From: Urbifossiella sp046350095
Lineage (GTDB): Bacteria > Planctomycetota > Planctomycetia > Gemmatales > Gemmataceae
Length of the DNA: 64,000 nt
Assembly: GCA_046350095.1 (NCBI GenBank)
Contig: JAXMBA010000007.1
Span: forward strand, 124,001 to 188,000
Direction of reading: 5' to 3'
This document shows, piece by piece, positions 1 to 7,070 of the stretch; positions within the stretch are counted from its first letter, which is position 1; each line of letters begins with the position of its first letter. The notes under the pieces were generated by a model. The model searched no databases, was not told where the DNA came from, and saw only the letters and a program-made list of their open reading frames with translations. Made by a program: the position numbers and the translations under genes.

Positions 1-303
1 GGCCTTGAGGCCGAGCGCCTCCAGCCCATTGTGGACGTCCGACGGCATCACGTCGATCGCCGCCACGATCTCGTGGGCCTTCTTCCCGCGTGGGTGCCCC
101 CAGCCGGCGATCAGCTCGATCGGGTAGACCTCGCCCTTGAGGTGCTCAAGCTTCCGCGGGGCGACCTTGGCCGGCACGCTCACCGTGCGCTTATCCTTGT
201 CCACGACGACGCCCGACTTGTCCTGCGCGGCCGCGGGGTCGCCGGCGGCGGAGAGGATCATTCCGAACACGACCGCCAGCGCGGGGGCGACGAGGCGCTT
301 CAT
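1..303 (-). CDS. YdjY domain-containing exported protein (3' end cut by window edge)
   Basis: The visible 101 codons start at ATG 303 with a signal peptide (MKRLVAPALAVVFG, then small residues up to AAAQ, about residues 1-27). The mature part carries the planctomycete YdjY signature: a GEVYPIELIAGWGHPRGKKAHE-like stretch (read here across residues 55-80) and SDVHNGLEALGLKA at the cut. The biochemical function of YdjY domains is unknown. Planctomycetes carry many copies next to secreted proteins. It lies 18 nt downstream of the PQQ-propeller gene and is probably co-transcribed with it. The C-terminus lies outside the window. Confidence 0.75.
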   Translation of the reverse strand, partial: MKRLVAPALAVVFGMILSAAGDPAAAQDKSGVVVDKDKRTVSVPAKVAPRKLEHLKGEVYPIELIAGWGHPRGKKAHEIVAAIDVMPSDVHNGLEALGLKA

Positions 304-321
304 GGGGGGGAACTCCGTGCG

Positions 322-1728
322 TTAGCGGGTGCCGAGGCAGACGATCGTTGTGTCGCGGCGGGCGAACGGGCCTTCCAGGTTGCACGTCGCCACCACGAGC
401 CGGCCGCCCTGAACGGTGACGCCGCCGTACACCATCCCCGGCGTGTCCTTGCCCAGCGGGAACGTCCACTTCGGGGCGCCGGTCTTGGCGTCGACCGCGT
501 GGACGGTGCCGAGCAGGTCGGCGACGTACACCACGCCCCCGGCGACGGCCGGCGGCGCGAAGATGGGCGCCTTCGCGTCGTACAGCCAGGCGCGGTCGCC
601 GTCGGCGAGCTTGAACGCCCGCACCTTGCCGTCGGAGGCGGTACACACGGCCTGCCCGTCGGCGATCGCCACAGCACCGACCACGCCGCCGGGCAGGTCT
701 TTCTTCCAGCGTTCCTTGCCGGTGGCGAGGTCGAGCGCCGTCAGGCTCCCCTTCGCCCCCTTGATGTCGTTGAAGTAGTAGCCGACGGAGCTGCCGGGGA
801 CCACTACCGTGTCTCCGGCCACGCTCGCGCTGCCCCACGGGTTTAGCGCCAGCGGCGCCTTCCACACCTCCTTGCCGGTCGCGGCGTCGAGGCAGTACAG
901 GGCGCGCTCGCCGACCTTCTCCTTGTCGAGGTACGAGGTCGACACCAGCACCTTGCCCGCGAACACGTTCACGGCCGCGTCCACGTGCCAGCGCTTCTCG
1001 CCGGCCAGCCACACCTTCTTCGGGGCGGGCTTGAGCAGTTGGTCCTCCGACGGCGGGACGGCGAAGTCGGGGTCCTTCTTCTTCTGGTCCTCGAACTTGG
1101 CCTGCAACTCCTTCCACCGCAGTTCCTGCATCCTGGCGATGGCCGGCGGGTCCACGTCCTTGCCGTCGAGCGTGGCCTTTTCGAGTTCGACGCAGATCAC
1201 GCCCGCGGCGCCGCCTCCGATGAAAACCTTGCCGTCGGCGATGCTCGGGCCGCCCTCCAGGTGGACGAGGTCGCCGGGGACGGGCAACTGCCACACGGGC
1301 CGGCCGCCGTCCGCGGTGACGCAGTGAAGCATCCCGCCGGAGTCCTGGTGCATGCCGTCGCCGAAGACGATCAGCCCCTTGTCGGTGGCCGCCGAGCTGA
1401 CCGACGCCTGCTTCAGGAACGGCGCCGACTTCGACCACGCGGGATCGACCTTCGCCCCGGCCGGGGTGAACGGGAACAGGCTGATGGTCGGCCGGTTGAA
1501 GCCGCCGAGGCCGCCGAGCAGCACCTTATCGCCGACGGCGACGGGCGAGGCGACGTAGTGATCTTGTGAACGGACCGACCACAGCACCGTCGGCGCGGCA
1601 GGGCCGGGCTTGCCGTCGGTGTTGCCGGTGCGCTGCGGGTTGCCGCGGTACGTCGCCCACGGGCCGGGGTCGGCCGCAGTCGCGGGGGCGGCGAGGAGGG
1701 CGACCAGTAGGAGGGGGATCCGGGGCAT
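322..1728 (-). CDS. PQQ-binding-like beta-propeller repeat protein, exported
   Basis: This 468-residue protein begins at ATG 1728 (MPRIPLLLVALLAAPATAA) with a clear signal peptide. The mature protein opens with WATYRGNPQRTGNTDG, usual for planctomycete PQQ-like propellers. It then contains several blades with the W-motif pattern, such as LYCLDAATGKEVW, LTALDLATGKERW and VHAVDAKTGAPKW. A charged insertion (about residues 170-215, rich in K, E and Q) interrupts the propeller. Such proteins are WD-like scaffolds in the periplasm or on the surface. PQQ binding is not implied, because no accompanying dehydrogenase residues were identified. It precedes the YdjY gene by 18 nt and follows a repeat-type hairpin after the FG-GAP gene. 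Confidence 0.8.
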   Translation of the reverse strand: MPRIPLLLVALLAAPATAADPGPWATYRGNPQRTGNTDGKPGPAAPTVLWSVRSQDHYVASPVAVGDKVLLGGLGGFNRPTISLFPFTPAGAKVDPAWSKSAPFLKQASVSSAATDKGLIVFGDGMHQDSGGMLHCVTADGGRPVWQLPVPGDLVHLEGGPSIADGKVFIGGGAAGVICVELEKATLDGKDVDPPAIARMQELRWKELQAKFEDQKKKDPDFAVPPSEDQLLKPAPKKVWLAGEKRWHVDAAVNVFAGKVLVSTSYLDKEKVGERALYCLDAATGKEVWKAPLALNPWGSASVAGDTVVVPGSSVGYYFNDIKGAKGSLTALDLATGKERWKKDLPGGVVGAVAIADGQAVCTASDGKVRAFKLADGDRAWLYDAKAPIFAPPAVAGGVVYVADLLGTVHAVDAKTGAPKWTFPLGKDTPGMVYGGVTVQGGRLVVATCNLEGPFARRDTTIVCLGTR

Positions 1729-1740
1729 CGGGGTCTTTCT

Positions 1741-1796
1741 GTGGGGCCGGCTTCCAACCGGCCGGCGATACTGGGCCGGTTGGCAACCAGCCCCAC
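1741..1796. repeat. REP-like inverted repeat, GTGGGGCCGG type, copy 1
   Basis: Arms 1741-1763 and 1774-1796 are inverted copies with three mismatches, separated by about 10 nt. Each arm begins GTGGGGC and ends in CCAACCGGCC. Almost the same arm sequence occurs at 35548-35603, so this is a dispersed element and not a unique terminator. It lies between the FG-GAP gene and the PQQ gene and could end or attenuate transcription. Confidence 0.75.
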
Positions 1797-1802
1797 GAAA
1801 TG

Positions 1803-4244
1803 CTACTGCACGCGCACCGTCATGGGGCTCGTCTGCACGTCGAGCGCCGCGCTCGCGGTGCGGCCGCCCGGCGCCGTCACCTCCACGCGGTACGCCCCCG
1901 GTGCCAGCGCGAATCGCGGGGCCAGCGCGTTGCCGCCGCGGCCGTCGCCGCCGGCCACGGCCGCCGTCGCTACCGCCTTGCCGGTCATGTCCTTCACCAC
2001 GACACGCCCGCCGCTCAGGCCGGGGCTCCCGTTCAGCGACACCACCACCGGCGTCCGCGGCAGCGTGTCCGGCCGCGTCCCGAACAGGATCGCAGATTCG
2101 AGCCCCTCGTTCGCCAGGATCAGGTCGAGCTGGCCGTCGCCGTTCAGGTCGGCGAACGCCGCCGCCTGCGTGTTGAACACCCGCGTCGTTAGACCGATGT
2201 CGGCGCTGCGGTCGGCAAACGTGCCGTTGCCGTTGTTCTTGAAGTAGCGGTTCGTGCCGCGCAGGCAGCCGACCAGCAGGTCGGGGTGGCCGTCGTTGTC
2301 GAAGTCGCCCCACGCCGCGGTTACCGCACCGGGGATGCCCCTCGCCAGGTCGCCAGCCTGCGTAGTCACGTCGGTGAAGGTGGCGGTGCCACTGTTGCGG
2401 TAGAGCTTGCACTTGCCGTCGGGCTGCGGCACGAAGAGGTCTGGGTGGCCGTCGCCGTCGAAGTCCGCAAGCGCCGGACCGACGCGGCCGGCGCGGTAGC
2501 TGATGCCGCTGTCGGCCTTGCGTTCGAGCTTGGAGCCGGTGTTCCGCAGCAGCAGGCCGGTGCCCGCGCCGTAGAGCACGTCGGGCCGGCCGTCGCCGTC
2601 GAAGTCGGCGACGGCGAGGGTGTCGCCGCGGTGTTCGGTCTCGCCGAGCCCCCACGTCGCGGACACGTCGGCGAACCACGGCCCCGGCGGGCCGCTCGAA
2701 CCACTGCCGAGGGAAAACGTGATCCCCGCCACCTGCTCGGCCACGCACACCTTCACCAGCAGCGCGTTCTTCCCCGGCCGCAGCTTCAGCGCGACGGCGT
2801 GCGGGTCGGTCTTCCGCTCCTCGCTGTGGTACGCCTTCTCGCCGTTCACCCACACGGTCAGGGTGCCGGGGCTGGCGATGCTCACCGCCACGTCGCTCGC
2901 GGCGGCCGCCTCCAGCTCGCGGTAGAGGTACGTCGCCTGGTTCGCGCCCAGGTCGGCGAACTGGTGCGGCTCGCCGTCCTTCAACTCCTTCTTGGCCCAC
3001 GTCACGGGCAGGTCGCGCTTCCCCTTGTACGTCTTGCCGGCGTTGAAGGCCTCGGTCTCGACCGGGAACGCGGTCTTGATGTTGTCCGCCTGGTTCGCGG
3101 CGCGGAACATGCCGATGACGTGCCAGTCGCTCATCTTCGGTGGGGGCGGAGCCTTCGCCACCTCGGGCCGCGTGTTGCGGTACAGCCGCAGGCCGTGGTA
3201 GCCGTTGGCGAGCAGCACGTCGGCCTTGCCGTCGCCGTCGAAGTCGCCCCACGCAGCTGCGGTCAGGTCGTAGCCGGGCTCCTTCGGCAACCGGGACGAA
3301 TCGTCGCGGAACTGACCCTTGCCGAGATTCGTGAACAACCGCGGGCCGTCGGCGGTGGCTAACAGCAAGTCGGGTAGCCCGTCGCCGTTGTGGTCGGCCC
3401 ACACGGCGGAGCGGGCGCCGCCGGTCAGGCCCGGCAGCGGCGTCTCGGCGTAACTGTCGCCGCCGTTCTGGTACAGCCCCACTTTCCCCGCCGCCAGTAG
3501 CAGCACGTCCTGCTTGCCGTCGTTGTCGAAGTCCACGACCGACACCGCCTGCGCCTCGGCGTCCAGCTTCGTGAGCCCGGCGTACTTGTTGAACCCCGGC
3601 ATCCCGTTCAGCGCCCGGATGTCCTCGCCGCCCCAGCCGACGAAGTCGCGCTTCGGGTTGTAGTCGTTCAGCTTCAGGCTCGCCTTCAGCCGCTGCACGC
3701 GGGCCGTCTTCTTGTGGATGGCCTCCTTGTCGCCGTCCACCATGCACGGCACCACCACCTCGCGGCCGGCCATCATGTCGGCCATGATACCCTGCAGCCG
3801 GTCGATGCGGCCCGCGTAGGAGCGGAGCAGGTAGGGCTCGCCGTGGGACATGCCCCACCACTCGCCTTGCGGGTACGCCTGGTACCACGTCACGCCGATG
3901 TACGTCTCGCTGGCCCCGCCGTTGTGGAAGAACACCGCCTGCTTGCCGACCTCGGCCCAGTTCATGATCTCCTGCCACTCGCCCGGCCGGAGCCCGCCCC
4001 GGCCGATGTTGTGCTTGATCGTCTGCTGCGGGTGCTTCCCCTTCAGGTCGGCCACCTTCTCGTAGATGACGAGGTTCTGCGCCTTGTCCACGCGGGTGAC
4101 GGTCATCAGCACCACGTTCGTGGACTGGTTCACGACCGATCCGAAGGACATGACGGCCTCGGCGTAGGCCGGGGCGACGTGGGGCGTGAGGGCAACCGCG
4201 AGCAGGGCGGCGGCGGGCACCAGGAGCCGGCGGGGGAGGTGCAT
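1803..4244 (-). CDS. FG-GAP/VCBS repeat exported protein
   Basis: The 813-residue protein starts at ATG 4244 (MHLPRRLLVPAAALLAVALTP) with a signal peptide ending near the AYA at residues 26-28. Seven FG-GAP/VCBS calcium loops are visible, for example DFDNDGKQD, DHNGDGLPD, DFDGDGKAD, DFDGDGRPD, DFDGDGHPD, DFDNDGHPD and DLNGDGQLD. They fall in two groups of three and four. Between them, at about residues 380-530, lies a region resembling a carbohydrate-binding or PA14-like jelly roll (VWVNGEKAYHSEER, LRPGKNALLVKV). It is likely an extracellular propeller protein. The ligand is unknown. Confidence 0.8.
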   Translation of the reverse strand: MHLPRRLLVPAAALLAVALTPHVAPAYAEAVMSFGSVVNQSTNVVLMTVTRVDKAQNLVIYEKVADLKGKHPQQTIKHNIGRGGLRPGEWQEIMNWAEVGKQAVFFHNGGASETYIGVTWYQAYPQGEWWGMSHGEPYLLRSYAGRIDRLQGIMADMMAGREVVVPCMVDGDKEAIHKKTARVQRLKASLKLNDYNPKRDFVGWGGEDIRALNGMPGFNKYAGLTKLDAEAQAVSVVDFDNDGKQDVLLLAAGKVGLYQNGGDSYAETPLPGLTGGARSAVWADHNGDGLPDLLLATADGPRLFTNLGKGQFRDDSSRLPKEPGYDLTAAAWGDFDGDGKADVLLANGYHGLRLYRNTRPEVAKAPPPPKMSDWHVIGMFRAANQADNIKTAFPVETEAFNAGKTYKGKRDLPVTWAKKELKDGEPHQFADLGANQATYLYRELEAAAASDVAVSIASPGTLTVWVNGEKAYHSEERKTDPHAVALKLRPGKNALLVKVCVAEQVAGITFSLGSGSSGPPGPWFADVSATWGLGETEHRGDTLAVADFDGDGRPDVLYGAGTGLLLRNTGSKLERKADSGISYRAGRVGPALADFDGDGHPDLFVPQPDGKCKLYRNSGTATFTDVTTQAGDLARGIPGAVTAAWGDFDNDGHPDLLVGCLRGTNRYFKNNGNGTFADRSADIGLTTRVFNTQAAAFADLNGDGQLDLILANEGLESAILFGTRPDTLPRTPVVVSLNGSPGLSGGRVVVKDMTGKAVATAAVAGGDGRGGNALAPRFALAPGAYRVEVTAPGGRTASAALDVQTSPMTVRVQ

Positions 4245-4326
4245 GCGAGGCCTCGGAGGCGCCGGGGCGGGCGGGCGGAATCCTCCTCACAGGGTAAACG
4301 CTCGGGCGGGGAAAGCAAGCGCGGGA

Positions 4327-5103
4327 TCAGCGGCCCTTGTCGCGGCCGGGCGGCAGCCGCTTCTCGTTGGCGGGCGCCGGCGGCGCGTCCAGCTTGAAGG
4401 ACTCGACGAACCGCCGCAGCCGCGGCTCGGTGACGGGCGTGAACGGGCCGCCGGCGATGACCGTGTACCACTTCGTTCGCGTCACCACGACCCGCACCAG
4501 CGCCGACTGTTGCTCCACCCGCAGGTGAAGCTCGCGGGCCGGGTAGCCGGACACGCTGAGGTCCTTCGACGAGACGACCTCGGCGGGCGGCGGGTCGTCG
4601 CGGAGGTTCTTCACCATCCCGTCGAGGATTTCGGCGTCGGTCTGCGTGTTCCGCACCTCCGCATCGAGGTCGCCGTGGGTGACGCGGTACTCCTCCAGCC
4701 GGCCGAGCAGCAGCGTCCCCTCATAAGTCACGCCGGGCTCGACCGGCCCGTGCGCGGCTGCCAGGTCGGCCATGTCGGGGCGGGCCTTCGCTGGCAGGTC
4801 CACACTGTACCCGCCGACCGGCGAGCGAAACTCCTCCCACCGCGGCTTGCCGGACCAGACGACGACGCCCACGAGGCCGGCGCAGGAGATTACCACCAGC
4901 AACCCGATGGCGCCGAGAACGAGGAAAACGGGGCCGTTGCCCCGCTTCGGCGGCCGGCGGCGACGGGTCGGGCGGTCGTGGTAGTCGTCGGGAGTGCGGC
5001 GCGGCTCGCGCACCTGCGCGCCGCACCGGCCGCAGCGGTACTCGTCGCCGTCCCGATCGGCCCCCGTCAGCCCTGCCCCGCAGTCCGGACACTCCAGCGC
5101 CAT
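4327..5103 (-). CDS. Zinc-ribbon single-pass membrane protein, duplicate copy A
   Basis: This 258-residue protein begins MALECPDCGAGLTGADRDG with two CxxC pairs (CPDC and CGRC) forming a zinc ribbon in residues 1-33. A basic linker (RRRRPPKRG) follows, then one membrane span (VFLVLGAIGLLVVISCAGLVG, about residues 60-82). The soluble domain ends in WYTVIAGGPF...EPRLRRFVESFKL. The zinc ribbon is probably cytoplasmic and the C-terminal domain external (positive-inside rule). Its function is unknown. It is a tandem duplicate of the next gene upstream, with similar sequence even before the start codon. Confidence 0.75.
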   Translation of the reverse strand: MALECPDCGAGLTGADRDGDEYRCGRCGAQVREPRRTPDDYHDRPTRRRRPPKRGNGPVFLVLGAIGLLVVISCAGLVGVVVWSGKPRWEEFRSPVGGYSVDLPAKARPDMADLAAAHGPVEPGVTYEGTLLLGRLEEYRVTHGDLDAEVRNTQTDAEILDGMVKNLRDDPPPAEVVSSKDLSVSGYPARELHLRVEQQSALVRVVVTRTKWYTVIAGGPFTPVTEPRLRRFVESFKLDAPPAPANEKRLPPGRDKGR

Positions 5104-5168
5104 CGCGTCACCCCCCCAGGTCGATGCTACCTACGGGGCGGCCGACTTTCGAGGCACCGGAACAGGAA

Positions 5169-5948
5169 TTAGGGTCGCCGCGGTACGAACGGCGGCGGCC
5201 CGTTGTCGTCACCGGCGGGGTTCGGCTCGGTCAGCTTGAACGACTCCACGAACCGCCGCACCCGGGGCTCGTCCGGCCCGGTGAACGGACCACCCGCGAT
5301 GACCGTGTACACGCGCGTCGGCGTCACGACGATGCGGGCGAGGCGGGCCTGGTTCTTGATGCGGAGTTCGACTTCGCGGCCCTGGTAGCCGGACACTGTC
5401 ACCGGCTTCGACGAGACGACCTGCGCCGGCTGCGGGCCGTTCTTCATCCCCTCGACCGCGGCGTCGATGACGCGCTCCGCGTCGGCCGGGCCGCGCGGCC
5501 CGGGCGGAAGTTCGCCGTAGGCGATGCAGTATTCTTCCAGCCGGGCCAGGAGGAGCGTCCCCTCGAACGTGACGCCCGGGATGTTACCGCCCTGTTTGGC
5601 GACGATCTTGCCCATGTCCGGCCGCGACTTCGCCGGCATGAAGACGGTGTACCCCCCGTTCGGCGAGTGGAACTCCTGCCACTCCGGCTGTGCGGCAACG
5701 TACCAGCCGCCGCCGATGCCGCCACACGCGAGGAGCATCAGCACGCCGGCACCGACCGCCACCAGCAGCACGACTCGGCCGCGGCCCCGCTTCGGCGGCC
5801 GGCGCCGCCGACGGGGGCGGTCGTCGTAGTCGTCGGGGGTGCGGCGCGGCTCGCGCACCTCCGCGCCGCAGCGGCCGCACCGGTAGCCGTCGCCGTCCCG
5901 GTCGGCCGCCGTCAGCCTCGCCCCGCACTCCGGACACTCCAGCGCCAT
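5169..5948 (-). CDS. Zinc-ribbon single-pass membrane protein, duplicate copy B
   Basis: This 259-residue paralogue of the following gene has the same plan: zinc ribbon (CPEC...CGRC), arginine-rich linker (RRRRRPPKRG), one membrane segment (VVLLVAVGAGVLMLLACGGIGG) and a soluble domain ending VYTVIAGGPFTGPDEPRVRRFVESFKL. The soluble domains share LEEY, VVSSK, VSGY and AGGPFT blocks. Just before both starts the minus strand carries TAGCATCG and GGGGTGACGCG, so the duplication included the upstream region. TAGCAT may be a -10 box. No function can be assigned. The 143 bp between this gene and the exosortase is a divergent promoter region. Confidence 0.75.
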   Translation of the reverse strand: MALECPECGARLTAADRDGDGYRCGRCGAEVREPRRTPDDYDDRPRRRRRPPKRGRGRVVLLVAVGAGVLMLLACGGIGGGWYVAAQPEWQEFHSPNGGYTVFMPAKSRPDMGKIVAKQGGNIPGVTFEGTLLLARLEEYCIAYGELPPGPRGPADAERVIDAAVEGMKNGPQPAQVVSSKPVTVSGYQGREVELRIKNQARLARIVVTPTRVYTVIAGGPFTGPDEPRVRRFVESFKLTEPNPAGDDNGPPPFVPRRP

Positions 5949-6091
5949 CGCGTCACCCCCCGGACGATGCTACCGGCGCGGCCGCCGCTGAGGCCACCGA
6001 ATTCCCCGCGGCCCGGAAGTGGGGTTGCGTCGCACCCGCGGCGGGTGCAACAATCCCCGCTCGCCGAGCTTCGCCCCCCGTGGGGACACGG

Positions 6092-7015
6092 ATGTCGATC
6101 ACCACCGCCGAACCCGCACCGCCGCCCACGACCGCCGTCCTGCCGACCGCCGCCGTCAGGGTCGTCACCGCACCCGCGCCGCCCGCCGCGTTCCGCCCGC
6201 CGCTGTGGCAGGTGGCCGCGCTCGTCGGCCTGCTGGTGTGGGCGTACCTGCCCATGCTGGCCGTCTTCTTCGACAAGTGGGTCAACGACCCGCAGTACTC
6301 GCACGGCCTGCTCGTGCCGTTCTTCTCCGCGTACCTCGTGTGGAAGGCGTGGCAGGCCGGGCCGCTCGTGCCCCAGCCGCGGCCCTGGCTCGGGTGCGGG
6401 CTCCTCGCCGCGGCGGTCGTCCTCCGCGCGCTCGCCGGCAGCCTGCTGTTCCACCAACTCGACGCCGCCAGCCTGATGCTCGCCCTCGTCGGCGTCACCC
6501 TCGCGGCCGGCGGGATGCCGCTGCTGAGGCGCGTCGGCGGCGGGCTGCTGTTCCTCCTGTTCATGGTGCCGCTTCCCTACGAGCTGGAGCGGAACGTCGG
6601 CCAGCCGCTCAAGACGGCGGCCACCGTCAGCAGCACGTACATGCTGCAAACCCTCGGGCAGCCCGCGATCCGCGACGGCAACCTGATCCTCATCGACGAG
6701 GTCCGGCTCGGCGTCGTGGACGCCTGCTCGGGCCTGAAGATGCTGGTGACGTTCGCCGCCTTTTCGGTGGGGGCGGTGCTGCTGACCGACCGCTCGTGGT
6801 TCGAGCGCGGCATGGTGCTTCTCGGCATCATCCCGATCGCCGTGCTGACGAACGTGCTGCGGATCACCGCCACCGGCCTGGCGTACCTCGTCCTTACCGA
6901 CAAGGGGACGCTCGACTTCCTGCACGACTTCTACGGCTGGCTCATGATGCCGGTCGGCCTGGCGCTGCTGGCGCTGGAGCTGTGGGTGCTCAAGAAACTC
7001 GTCACGAACGACTGA
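6092..7015 (+). CDS. Exosortase
   Basis: This 307-residue polytopic membrane protein, with about eight hydrophobic segments, starts at ATG 6092. The exosortase triad is intact: Cys212 in VVDACSGLKML, Arg257 in NVLRITATG and His278 in LHDFYGW. Exosortases are transpeptidase-like enzymes that process and sort proteins with PEP-CTERM-type tails and are tied to exopolysaccharide export. An Ala/Pro-rich N-terminus (residues 1-37) precedes the first span, WQVAALVGLLVWAYLPML. Downstream are a Wzz-type protein, EpsI and glycan-synthesis genes, which is the usual exosortase/EPS context. No PEP-CTERM substrate was recognised in the window. Confidence 0.9.
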   Translation: MSITTAEPAPPPTTAVLPTAAVRVVTAPAPPAAFRPPLWQVAALVGLLVWAYLPMLAVFFDKWVNDPQYSHGLLVPFFSAYLVWKAWQAGPLVPQPRPWLGCGLLAAAVVLRALAGSLLFHQLDAASLMLALVGVTLAAGGMPLLRRVGGGLLFLLFMVPLPYELERNVGQPLKTAATVSSTYMLQTLGQPAIRDGNLILIDEVRLGVVDACSGLKMLVTFAAFSVGAVLLTDRSWFERGMVLLGIIPIAVLTNVLRITATGLAYLVLTDKGTLDFLHDFYGWLMMPVGLALLALELWVLKKLVTND

Positions 7016-7070
7016 CGCGCCCGACCGCCGCGACTCACCCCTGGTCTGAGCCTGCAAGGACGCAGAGCCC

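Noticed and set aside
322..4290. A 3.97-kb open frame on the minus strand that could look like one giant protein
   Set aside because: Only its last 468 codons read as a protein (the PQQ propeller). The first part is an out-of-frame reading of the FG-GAP gene, open because of high GC.
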